Under the pieces are notes generated by a model, which was not told where the DNA came from, made no database searches, and saw nothing but the letters and a program-made list of their open reading frames with translations. A DNA stretch of 64,000 nt from Diaphorobacter aerolatus (GTDB taxonomy: Bacteria > Pseudomonadota > Gammaproteobacteria > Burkholderiales > Burkholderiaceae_C): contig NZ_CP060783.1 in NCBI RefSeq assembly GCF_014489535.1, positions 2,728,001 through 2,792,000 of the forward strand, given 5' to 3'. The position numbers and the translations under genes are program-made. Within the stretch, counting starts at the first letter, position 1. Every line of letters begins with the position of its first letter. Positions 54,466 through 63,046 of the stretch are shown here, in pieces.

Positions 54466-55718
54466 TCAGCGCAGCATGGCGTAGCCCACGCCGATGGCGG
54501 CAATCAGCCCTATGGCGTCTGCAAACAGCGCACAGGCCAGCGCATGGCGCGCGTGCCGCACCCCGACACTGCCGAAGTACACGGCCAGCACATAGAAGGT
54601 GGTTTCGGTCGAGCCCTGCACGATGGCCGCAAGCCGTCCGGCAAACGAATCCACGCCATAGGTCTGCAACACGTCGATCATCAACCCACGTGCCCCCGCG
54701 CCGGACAGCACCTTCATGAGCCCCACCGGCAGAGCGGGAAGAAAATCCGTATTCCAGCCCACGGCCGACACCATGCTGCCAATGCCCGCCAGCAGCGCGT
54801 CCATGCAACCCGCCGCCCGGAACACGCCGATGGCCACGAGAATGGCGATCAGGTAAGGCACGATCTGGATCGCCACGCTAAAGCCTTCCTTCGCGCCGTC
54901 GATGAACGCGTCATAGACGTTCACACGCCGCCAGGCGCCCACCAGCACGAACAGCATCACGATGCCCAGAATCACGCCCGCGCCCGTCGCACCGGCAATT
55001 TTTGCCGCCTGCTCGGCAGGCAATTGCGCCAGCGCCGCCACCGCCGCCGCGAGCAGGCCGCCCACGACCAGCACCGGCACCAGCAGCTTCGCGCGCCAGA
55101 TCGGTAATCGCTGACAGACGGCCACGGCCAGCACGCCGGCCAGCAGCGAAATAAAGGTCACGAGCAGCGTCGGCAAAAAGATGTCCGCCGCATTGAAGCT
55201 CGAACCCAGCCCCTGCTTGAGCGCCACGCTCTGGCGAATCGCGATCACCGAGGTCGGAATCAGCGTGAGCCCGGCGGTGTTCATCACGACGAACATGATC
55301 TGCGCATTGCTCGCGGTGTCTGGCGCCTGCGTGTTGAGCGTCTGCAACTCGCGCATCGCCTTGAGGCCGAGCGGCGTGGCCGCGTTATCGAGCCCGAGCA
55401 GGTTGGCCGAGATGTTCATCGTCATCGCGCCCTGCGCCGCGTGCCCGTCCGGCACCCCGGGAAAAGCCGTCTGAGCAGCGGACTCGCGAGGCGCGCCAGA
55501 AGCTCGATCATCCCGGCCTTCTCGCCGACACGCATCAGCCCCAGCCACAGGCTCATGATGCCGGCCAGCCCCAGCGAAATTTCAAAGCCCGAACGCGCAC
55601 CATCGAACATCGCCGTGAGCAATGCCTGAAAAATGCCATCGTCGCCCATGAACCACCGCCAGACGGCGGTGACGAAGGCCGCGGTGAAGAAGCCGATCCA
55701 GACCCAGTTGAGTGCCAT
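54466..55718 (-). CDS. Nucleoside-recognition (SpmA/SpmB fusion) membrane protein (frameshifted)
   Basis: 417 residues after repair, about ten membrane helices. N-terminal SpmA-like half: MALNWVWIGFFTAAFVTAVW, FEISLGLAGIMSLWLGLMRV. Then NISANLLGLDNAATPLGLKA, the SpmA signature, and a C-terminal SpmB-like half with LSGAGARGLMIDVLQTYGVD and GSTETTFYVLAVYFGSVGVR. The frame breaks at the C4 run 55455-55458; one added base gives RLFPGVPDGHAAQGAMTMN. Homologues are spore maturation proteins in Bacillus; the role in non-spore-formers is unknown. Confidence 0.87.
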
Positions 55719-55795
55719 CCCCGGATGGTAGCGGTTCGAGCGAATGTCGCGGCCGCGCGCCGTGTCGATCGAAAGCCGTGGCAGACTCATGCACC

Positions 55796-56434
55796 ATGAC
55801 CGACTCCACGCTGCTCGTTGCCGACGATCACCCGCTGTTTCGCGCGGCGCTGATCCAGGTGCTGCACGAACGTTTTCCACAGTTTCGGACGCTCGAGGCC
55901 GCCAGCGCACAGACACTCGGAGCTGCGCTCAAGGAACACCCGGAAATCGAACTCGTGCTGCTGGATCTCGCCATGCCGGGCGCGCGCGGCTTTTCATCGC
56001 TGCTGCACGTGCGCGGCGAGTACCCGGAAATCCCGGTCGTCGTGATCTCGTCGAACGAACACCCCCGCGTGATCCGCCGCGCGCAGCAGTTCGGCGCAGC
56101 AGGCTTTATCCCCAAATCATCCTCCGCCGACGACATGGCCGCAGCGATCCAGAACGTGCTCGACGGCGACCTGTCCTTCCCGCACACCGACGCCGAAACC
56201 TCCCAGGCCGACGCCGACCTCGCCGCCCGCCTCGCCCAACTCACACCGCAGCAGTTCCGCGTACTCATGTGCCTGGCCGACGGCCTGCTCAACAAACAAA
56301 TCGCCCACGAACTCGGCCTCGCAGAAAACACCGTCAAGGTCCACGTCACCGCGATCCTCAAAAAACTCGAATGCTATAGCCGCACGCAGGCGGCGGTGCT
56401 GGTGAAGAGTCTGGAGCCGGAGAGTGGGGTTTGA
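55796..56434 (+). CDS. NarL/LuxR-family response regulator
   Basis: 212 residues. Receiver: STLLVADDHPLFRAALIQVL with the acidic pair, phospho-Asp in LVLLDLAMPGA, Lys in GFIPKSSS; LuxR HTH LTPQQFRVLMCLADGLLNKQ and LAENTVKVHVTAILKKL. No adjacent kinase gene; the nearest is the hybrid kinase at 58.7-61.4 kb, in the opposite direction. NarL-type regulators are commonly paired with NahK-like hybrid kinases of that kind, so they could be a split pair (inference). Divergent start 77 bp from the preceding membrane protein gene. Confidence 0.92.
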   Translation: MTDSTLLVADDHPLFRAALIQVLHERFPQFRTLEAASAQTLGAALKEHPEIELVLLDLAMPGARGFSSLLHVRGEYPEIPVVVISSNEHPRVIRRAQQFGAAGFIPKSSSADDMAAAIQNVLDGDLSFPHTDAETSQADADLAARLAQLTPQQFRVLMCLADGLLNKQIAHELGLAENTVKVHVTAILKKLECYSRTQAAVLVKSLEPESGV

Positions 56435-56456
56435 GGGGGATGGTAGAGCTAGTCAG

Positions 56457-56712
56457 CTATCGTGAAAGAGTGGTGGGTTCGGGTAGAAGCGAGCGTTGAG
56501 CGGCGACGCCTCCAATGGCTGTCGAGCTATGCCATTGAGCGTTGACATCATCTAGGTTCGAGTTGAGAATGCGACTGGTCTTAGCCCCCGCTAAGTTTGC
56601 CAAGTTAAGCTGGGGCGAGGCGATAAGCTGGTTAGCAAAGATGCGCGAGCTAAACTTTGCCAAAACGTGATGCAGACCACGGCCAGCACCAGCATCCATC
56701 ACGACGTTTACT
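56457..56712. other. Structured, AT-richer non-coding stretch
   Basis: No convincing gene. An open frame on the minus strand (56457-56816) has no family similarity and odd composition. The DNA carries short repeats: CTTAGC/GCTAAG flanking a C-run near 56580, GCTAAGTTTGCC and GCTAAACTTTGCC about 60 bp apart, and GGCGAC/GCCATTGAGCGTTGA-like repeats near 56500. Composition differs from the core genes; it may be the remnant of a mobile or hypervariable locus. Confidence 0.4.
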
Positions 56713-57195
56713 TCAGCAGGCTTTGTCGCTTGATAGTTCGTTATTCCCGTTGCCGTCATGGCAACTTCCGCAGCGGATCGCTCTGTTTGTGGACTGACTA
56801 CCGGGGTGCCATTCAACCAGCTTCATGATAGGCGCAGTCGGTGCGAAAACGCTAACGCAGCCGTTGCCAGTCACCACGAGCCACTCACGTCGACGATTCT
56901 GGTACTGCTGCAGCACAGCTTCTTCGTGGCACCAACCGCCCTCCGCAACTTCCAACACTGGATACCCCGGTACGAATCCCTCCGAACTCCAGTACCTCGA
57001 CAGCTCAAGCTCATCGAGATAGCGGAAAGCAGAAGCGTCTGGAAACCAAACATCCAGTCCAGAGACCACTCCATCAGCACGGGTCTCTCGAACTATACGC
57101 ACAGTCAGTCCCGCTGATGAAAAGCTTAATCTTTCAATGTTGGACCCCCAATGAACTTCGCGGGCTGTGCCATAGGGTTGAGTTTTAAAGCGCAT
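56713..57195 (-). CDS. Hypothetical protein, no recognised family
   Basis: 160 residues as read. MRFKTQPYGTAREVHWGSNI, ADGVVSGLDVWFPDASAFRY and GYPVLEVAEGGWCHEEAVLQ look like a genuine soluble alpha/beta protein, rich in Trp and aromatic residues. The tail after KLVEWHPG is low-quality; adding one base to the G4 run at 56803-56806 would end it at a TAG (56798-56800), giving 132 residues. GC is lower than neighbours and there is no ribosome site. Small immunity-type proteins look like this, but I cannot assign it. Confidence 0.5.
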   Translation of the reverse strand: MRFKTQPYGTAREVHWGSNIERLSFSSAGLTVRIVRETRADGVVSGLDVWFPDASAFRYLDELELSRYWSSEGFVPGYPVLEVAEGGWCHEEAVLQQYQNRRREWLVVTGNGCVSVFAPTAPIMKLVEWHPGSQSTNRAIRCGSCHDGNGNNELSSDKAC

Positions 57196-57279
57196 AGCGT
57201 CATGTAAAGTATATGAACCTGCATGCCATTTTTATTCGTTGAATTATCCAAGCTAGGCTACCCCCATACATTGGCCAAA

Positions 57280-58137
57280 TCACCCCAACTGATCAACCAG
57301 CAGATCACGCACTTCGCTGATAAGGCGGGTTTCATTACGACGCGAAGGCAGCATCTGAAAGCTCACGGAACCCAGCGCAGGCAGTCGCGCGGCGCGCGCG
57401 GGTACGATTTCCACACCCTCGCACAGAGCAGACTCGGGCAGGCATGCATATCCGAGTCCGGCGGCTAGTGCCGACTGCATGCCGGCGACGCCGGAGGCCA
57501 CGTGAACCACGTCGAACGGCAGCTTGCGCTGTATGAGGCTCTTCTCGGCGAGCAGCCGCAGCGAGCAGCCTTCGGTCAGCGTAACAAGCGCAATAGGCTC
57601 GCCACGGGGCGGCAGCATCGCGCGCGCTGCCATCCAGCGCAAGGGCTCGGTTCGCAATAGATGAGCGCGTGCGGTCTTCTTGCCGTCGGCGCGCATGGTG
57701 ATTGCGATGTCGAGGTTTCCCGCGGCATGCTCCGATTCCACCGTGAGGCTCTTTCCCATGACCACACGCATGCGCACGCCCGGGTGCTGCGCGGCCAATC
57801 TTGCAAGCAATTGCGTGCGTTCGTTGGGCCTGAAATAGTCGGTGACGCCAAGCCGCAATTCGCCCGAAAGCGGCACGCCGTGCAGATCCCGCCAGACCTC
57901 GTCGCTCAATGCCAGCAACTTGCGCGCATGAGCGAGCAGTATCCGCCCCGCTGGTGTGGGAACGACGCCTGACTTGCTGCGCACCAGCAAAGATTGGCCC
58001 GCGCGATCCTCCAGTTTCAATAGCTGCTCGCTCGCCGCCGATTGCGAGAGGAATACTTTCGCCGCACCAGCGGTCACGCTGCCCGCGTCAACCGCATGCA
58101 CGAAGGTTCGGAGCTGCTCGATATCAAAGGCTTGCAT
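57280..58137 (-). CDS. LysR-family transcriptional regulator
   Basis: 285 residues. HTH MQAFDIEQLRTFVHAVDAGS, VTAGAAKVFLSQSAASEQLL; effector-binding domain SGELRLGVTDYFRPNERTQL through SGVAGMQSALAAGLGYACLP. Divergent from the tautomerase gene at 58310 and its likely regulator. The 172-bp spacer is AT-rich and includes a DnaA-box-like TTATCCACC at 58201-58209 and the pair CCACCTGTGTGG near 58145. Confidence 0.9.
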   Translation of the reverse strand: MQAFDIEQLRTFVHAVDAGSVTAGAAKVFLSQSAASEQLLKLEDRAGQSLLVRSKSGVVPTPAGRILLAHARKLLALSDEVWRDLHGVPLSGELRLGVTDYFRPNERTQLLARLAAQHPGVRMRVVMGKSLTVESEHAAGNLDIAITMRADGKKTARAHLLRTEPLRWMAARAMLPPRGEPIALVTLTEGCSLRLLAEKSLIQRKLPFDVVHVASGVAGMQSALAAGLGYACLPESALCEGVEIVPARAARLPALGSVSFQMLPSRRNETRLISEVRDLLVDQLG

Positions 58138-58309
58138 GCATGACCACCTGTGTGGATTGTCAAAAGTGAAGGACGGATTTTCAACGAAAAAGTCAACAAA
58201 TTATCCACCGGATATTCCGATGGATACCAACCAATAATCCCGTTTTACCGGCACCCAAAGATCGTCCAGAATTCTCATACCGTTTGACAACAACACAGGT
58301 GTACACAAC

Positions 58310-58708
58310 ATGCCTCATATCCTTTTGCATCACTCCGGCCCCGTGGACGCTGCACTGGCCCGCAGCAGTGTGGACAAGGTCATGGACCTCACTTGCCGCG
58401 TGCTTGGAAAAAAACCGGAGGTGATCTCCATACAGGTGTTGTTCACACCCGAAGATCAATGGTTCATCGGCGCAAGCACGCTCGCGGAATCGGGTCGCAG
58501 TGCATTTCATCTCGATATCAGTGTGACCGACGAGACCAATACCAAGGCCGAGAAGGCGCAGTTCATTCGCGAGTTGTTCGACGCAATGAAAAGTCTGCGC
58601 CCCAATCTGCATGACGTGAGCTATGTCTACGTGATCGACGCACGCGCGGCGGCCTATGGCTACGGCGGCAAGACACAGGAGTACCGGCATCAGCAAGCCG
58701 GCGTGTGA
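58310..58708 (+). CDS. Tautomerase-superfamily protein (4-oxalocrotonate tautomerase-like)
   Basis: 132 residues, two fused beta-alpha-beta modules as in MIF/cis-CaaD-type members. Begins MPHILLHHSGPVDAAL: Pro at position 1 after Met removal is the catalytic base of the superfamily. IQVLFTPEDQWFIGASTLAE and RSAFHLDISVTDETNTKAEK are conserved in bacterial homologues. Substrate unknown; typical roles are in degradation of aromatic or halogenated acids. Divergent from a LysR gene. Confidence 0.86.
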   Translation: MPHILLHHSGPVDAALARSSVDKVMDLTCRVLGKKPEVISIQVLFTPEDQWFIGASTLAESGRSAFHLDISVTDETNTKAEKAQFIRELFDAMKSLRPNLHDVSYVYVIDARAAAYGYGGKTQEYRHQQAGV

Positions 58709-58715
58709 ACCGGCC

Positions 58716-61377
58716 CTAATCGCCCTCGGTCTCCCGCAGCCGCAGCATCGTCTGGCTTACGAGCGCACGCAGTGCCGAAGGTCTTACGGGCTTGTAGAGC
58801 ATCGCCCAGCCGCGCTCTGCGGCGTGGCGGCGCAGGGCGATGTCGCGTTCGGCGGTGACCAGGATCGCCTGCGGCGAATGCTGCCAGAGGGCGGCGAGTT
58901 GGCTGTACAGGTCGGGCCGTGGAACGTGCCCATGCGCACGTCGAGCAGCACCAGTTGCGGGGCTTTGTTGCCGCGTTGCGCGAAATCGAGCGCGGCCTGC
59001 GGACCGGCTGCGAGCGGGACGTCGCAGCCCCAGCGTTGCAGCAGCGCGCCGGTGGCGGAACAGGTGGGTGCGTCGTCGTCGATGTACCAGACGCGCAGGC
59101 CCTTCAAAGGCAGTTCGCCCTGCGCATCCGCTGCTGCGGCCGAAGGTGCGATGCGGGTGGGCGCCATCGGCTGGCTTGCAAGCGGCACCTCGACCCAGAA
59201 CACGCTGCCCTTGCCCAGTTCTGAACGCAGACCGATCGTGTGGCCCAGCAGCTTGCCCAAGCGTTCGACAATGGCGAGCCCGAGGCCCGCGCCGCGATCC
59301 TGGTCGTGGCCTTCGTTCAGGCGGCGGAACTCCTCGAAAATCTCGCGTTGCAGGTCGTCAGGTATGCCCGGGCCCTGGTCGTGAATCTCGATGCGCAGAT
59401 GGTGTTCGCCCTGTCTGCGGCAGCCAATCAGCACGCGTCCCTTGGGTGTGTAGCGAATCGCGTTGGACAACAGGTTTTGCAGAATGCGCCGCAACAGCGC
59501 CTCGTCGCTGTGCACCGCGTAACGCGAGTTCACTGCACTGAGTTTCAGCCCACGGCTTTGCGCGATGATGCCGAAGTTGTGTTGCAGGACCTGGAGCAAC
59601 GGCCCGAGTGCGAAGTCGCGCATGCGCACGTCGAGCTGGCCCGACTCCATGCGCGAGATGTCGAGCAGGCTGTTGAGAATGCCGTCCTGCGCGGCGAGCG
59701 CGCCCTCGATGCTGTCGGCCACCTGGCGGCCCGCATCGTCATGCAGATGGCTGCGCAGCAGCGAGCCGAACATGCGCGCGGCGTTCAGCGGTTGCAACAG
59801 GTCGTGCACGGCGGCGGCGACAAAGCGCGTCTTGTAGCGGTTGGCGGATTCCGCCTCGCGCCTGGCCTGATCGAGATCGCGGGTGCGCTCGGCGATGCGC
59901 TGCTCCAGCGTGTCGGCCAGCGAACGCAGTTCGCGCGCGGCGTTCTTGTAGCTCGTGATGTCGGCATAGCTCGTCACGAAGCCGCCATCGGGCATGGGGT
60001 TGCCGCGAATCTCGAGCACCGTGCCGTCGCTCTTGGCGCTTTCGTGCAGATGCGACGTGCCTTCGCGCAGATGATCGAGGCGGCGTTGGATCGCGTCTTC
60101 GCTGGGATTCGGCCCGAGCAGTCCGCGCCTGGCATTGTGGCGAATCAGCGCTTCCACGGGCGCGCCCACGCGCATCAGATCGGGTGGGAACTTGAACAAC
60201 TGCACGTAGCGCGAATTCCACGCGACGAGTTGCAGGTCCGAGTCGATCACCACCACACCTTGCGGCAGATGCTGCAGGCTGCGCGAAAGCCCGGTATCGG
60301 CCTGCTTGGCCGCCTGCAGAATGCCGTCCTGCGCGGTACGCAGCTCCTGTGCATGCTGGTGCAGCACGGTCTCCAGTTCCTGCCGACTTTTCTGGCGAAG
60401 ACTGGACAGTCGCTGGCGCTGGCGCACGAACAGCACCAGCATGGCGAGCGCGAGCCAGACTCCGGCCGCCGTGATTGCCGCCCAATAGCTGGCGATGGTG
60501 CTGGCGCGCGTGTTGTGCAGCAGATGCAGATGCCATGGGGAATCGGGCAGCGGGATCGAGCGCCAGAGTACCGGGCCGTTCAGCAGCGGATCGTTGATCC
60601 GGGCCAGAGAGCCGCCGTCCGTGAGCTTTCTTTCGACGTGAAATTCGAGGGCCTGATCGGCTGGTCGGAGTACTGCCGCGTGGCGTTCATGTCCGCGAGA
60701 TCCTGCGCGGTGAGTGGGGAAAAATGGCGATAGCGCCACTCGTCATGGTTGGCGAGAAACACCACGTTGTGCGCATCGGAGGCCAGCACGATGTCGCGCG
60801 TCTGCTGCCATCCGCGTTCCAGCTCGCTCAGCAGAATCTTGATGGCGATGAGCCCGGTCACGCGGCCGCGTTCGTCCTCGATGGCGCGCGACAGAAAATA
60901 GCCCGCTTCGCCGGTCGTCATGCCGATGCCGTAGAAGCGGCCACGGCGCTCGGCGAGAGCCTGCGTCACATAGGGACGAAAGCTGTAGTCCTCGCCGACG
61001 TTGCTGTGCTCGTCTTTCCAGTTGCTGGCCGCCAACGCGCGGCCTTCCAGGTTGATCAGCGTGAGCGTGGACGAATGGCTCGCGCCGTTGGCCTCCTCGA
61101 GCTTGCGATTGAGCGCGTCCACCTCGCTTGCGCCGAGCGGATGCGTGAGTGCATCGCGCAGTTGCGGATCGAGCGCCAGCACCTCCGGCAGAGTGCGGTA
61201 GCGGTCGATGCGCTGTGACAGCTCCTGCCCATAGAGCGTGAGCTGGCGCTGCACCAGATCGCTCTCGTTTTGCAGTGAACGGTGCAGCGCGTACTGGCTC
61301 GCGAGCAGCATGCATGCGCACATGCCGGCAAGCACGGCCAGAACGGTCCACAGAATTCGACGACGCGAGGAAGGCAT
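58716..61377 (-). CDS. Hybrid sensor histidine kinase with periplasmic sensor (two frameshifts)
   Basis: 887 residues after repair. TM1 LWTVLAVLAGMCACMLLASQ; periplasmic Cache-type sensor about 30-280 (GEDYSFRPYVTQALAERRGR, FYGIGMTTGEAGYFLSRAIE); TM2 near 300; PAS about 355-460 (LVAWNSRYVQLFKFPPDLMR); HisKA with AAVHDLLQPLNAARMFGSLL; HATPase with NLLSNAIRYTPKGR and DRGAGLGLAIVERL; receiver with LVLLDVRMGTFHG and KPVRP. Frame breaks at about 60655-60662 (one base restores SDQPDQALEFHVERK) and about 58915-58922 (one base restores FHGPDLYSQLAALW). The TAG at 58716 lies 7 bp from the convergent tautomerase gene. Divergent from dctA 249 bp away, so it may sense C4-dicarboxylates or related acids. 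Confidence 0.88.
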
Positions 61378-61626
61378 GGCTGGAGTGTGCAGGGCTCGGC
61401 GATGCCTGCGCGAGGTCCGGGGGCTAAGTAGTTACCCCAATCCCGTGGGCCCGCTCTCCAATGAAGCGCGCATCGCCTAATACCAATGTGTTATCGCCAG
61501 CCGATGGCGCTGGTCGTACAACCCGAACCATACGCCAATCTGGAGGCTCCACGCGCGCGCTGCCGCCAGCGCTGCCTGAACGATCCGATGGGCGCAAACC
61601 CGTTTCGAGACTTCGGAGAACCCCAC

Positions 61627-62955
61627 ATGCAACCCATTCCACAGACCTCCGCACCGCCGGTGCATTTGCCGTTTTATCGGCAGTTGTATTTTCAGGTGAT
61701 CTTCGCCATCGTCCTTGGCGTGCTGCTGGGTTATTTCGAGCCGCAATACGCGCAGCAGTTCAAGCCGCTTGGTGATGCGTTCGTGAAGCTCGTGAAGATG
61801 ATCATCGCGCCGGTGATCTTTCTGACCATCGTGACCGGCATTGCGGGCATGACGCAGTTGCGCACGGTGGGCCGCGTTTTCGCGAAGACCATGGTGTATT
61901 TCCTGTTCTTCTCCACGCTCGCGCTGATCGTGGGTCTGGTCGTGGCGCACGTGGTCCAGCCCGGCGCGGGCATGCACATCAACGTGGCGGACCTCGATCA
62001 GAAGGAAGTGCAGGGCTACGTGAGCAAGTCGCACGAGATGACGCTCACCGGCTTTCTCATGGACATCATCCCCAAGACGCTGGTGAGCCCCTTTGTGGGC
62101 GACAACATTCTGCAAGTGTTGTTCGTCGCCGTGCTGTTCGGCATTTCGCTCGCGATGTCTGGCGAGCGCGGCAAGCCTGTGCTGAGTTTCCTCGAGTCGC
62201 TGACAACGCCGGTGTTCAAACTGGTTCATATCCTCATGAAGGCCGCGCCCATCGGTGCATTTGGTGCCATCGCCTTCACGATCGGAAAATTTGGTCTGGG
62301 ATCGCTGGTCAACCTGGCCTGGCTGGTCGGGACGTTCTATCTCACGTCGCTGCTGTTCGTGCTCGTGATCCTCGGCGCCGTGGCGCGCGCCTGTGGCTTC
62401 TCGGTGACCAAGCTCGCGCGTTACCTGAAGGCGGAACTGTTGCTCGTTCTGGGCACGTCCTCGTCCGAATCGGCACTGCCCTCGCTCATGGAAAAGATGG
62501 AAAAAGCCGGTTGCAGCAAGTCCGTCGTAGGCCTGGTCGTGCCGACCGGCTACTCGTTCAATCTGGACGGCACCAACATCTACATGACACTGGCCGCGCT
62601 GTTCATCGCACAGGCGACCGACACCCATCTCACGCTGGGCCATCAGATCATGCTGCTGCTGGTGGCGATGCTCAGTTCCAAGGGCGCGGCGGGCGTCACG
62701 GGCGCTGGCTTCATCACGCTGGCCGCAACGCTGGCCGTGGTGCCCGAGGTCCCCGTTGCCGGCATGGCGCTGATTCTCGGCGTGGATCGTTTCATGAGCG
62801 AATGCCGTTCGCTCACCAACTTCATGGGCAACGCGGTGGCGACCGTGGTGGTGTCGAAGTGGGAAAATGCGCTGGACTATACGAAGCTCAACGCGGCGCT
62901 GAATGGTCAGCAGGTCGATCTGGATGACCTTCCATTGAACGCCAAGCAAGCCTGA
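61627..62955 (+). CDS. dctA: C4-dicarboxylate transporter DctA
   Basis: 442 residues from ATG 61627 (GGAG 9 nt upstream). DAACS symporter: [31 protein letters not shown], the serine-rich loop [20 protein letters not shown] (HP1), [20 protein letters not shown] (TM7 NMDGT-like), [20 protein letters not shown] (HP2), and [20 protein letters not shown]. Imports succinate, fumarate, malate and aspartate with cations. The 249-bp upstream region is shared with the hybrid kinase gene. Ends before a strong terminator. Confidence 0.96.
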   Translation: MQPIPQTSAPPVHLPFYRQLYFQVIFAIVLGVLLGYFEPQYAQQFKPLGDAFVKLVKMIIAPVIFLTIVTGIAGMTQLRTVGRVFAKTMVYFLFFSTLALIVGLVVAHVVQPGAGMHINVADLDQKEVQGYVSKSHEMTLTGFLMDIIPKTLVSPFVGDNILQVLFVAVLFGISLAMSGERGKPVLSFLESLTTPVFKLVHILMKAAPIGAFGAIAFTIGKFGLGSLVNLAWLVGTFYLTSLLFVLVILGAVARACGFSVTKLARYLKAELLLVLGTSSSESALPSLMEKMEKAGCSKSVVGLVVPTGYSFNLDGTNIYMTLAALFIAQATDTHLTLGHQIMLLLVAMLSSKGAAGVTGAGFITLAATLAVVPEVPVAGMALILGVDRFMSECRSLTNFMGNAVATVVVSKWENALDYTKLNAALNGQQVDLDDLPLNAKQA

Positions 62956-63001
62956 TCAATGGCTTGAATAATCGCCGCGTTCACGCGGGACGACACCGGA
63001 A

Positions 63002-63035
63002 CCCCATGGCACGTTAGACCGGCCATGGGGTTTTT
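63002..63035 (+). terminator. Terminator of dctA
   Basis: CCCCATGGC (63002-63010) pairs with GCCATGGGG (63022-63030), loop of 11 nt, T5 at 63031-63035. Confidence 0.9.
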
Positions 63036-63046
63036 CTTTGCGTCGT

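Noticed and set aside
56460-56710. Integron attC-like repeats
   Set aside because: Short inverted repeats present, but no convincing GTTRRRY/RYYYAAC pair and no integrase.
56457-56816. 119-codon minus-strand open frame
   Set aside because: Starts inside the hypothetical gene in another frame, odd composition, no ribosome site; treated as non-coding.
61378-61626. Sigma-54 promoter for dctA
   Set aside because: No TGGC-N7-TTGC match in the spacer.
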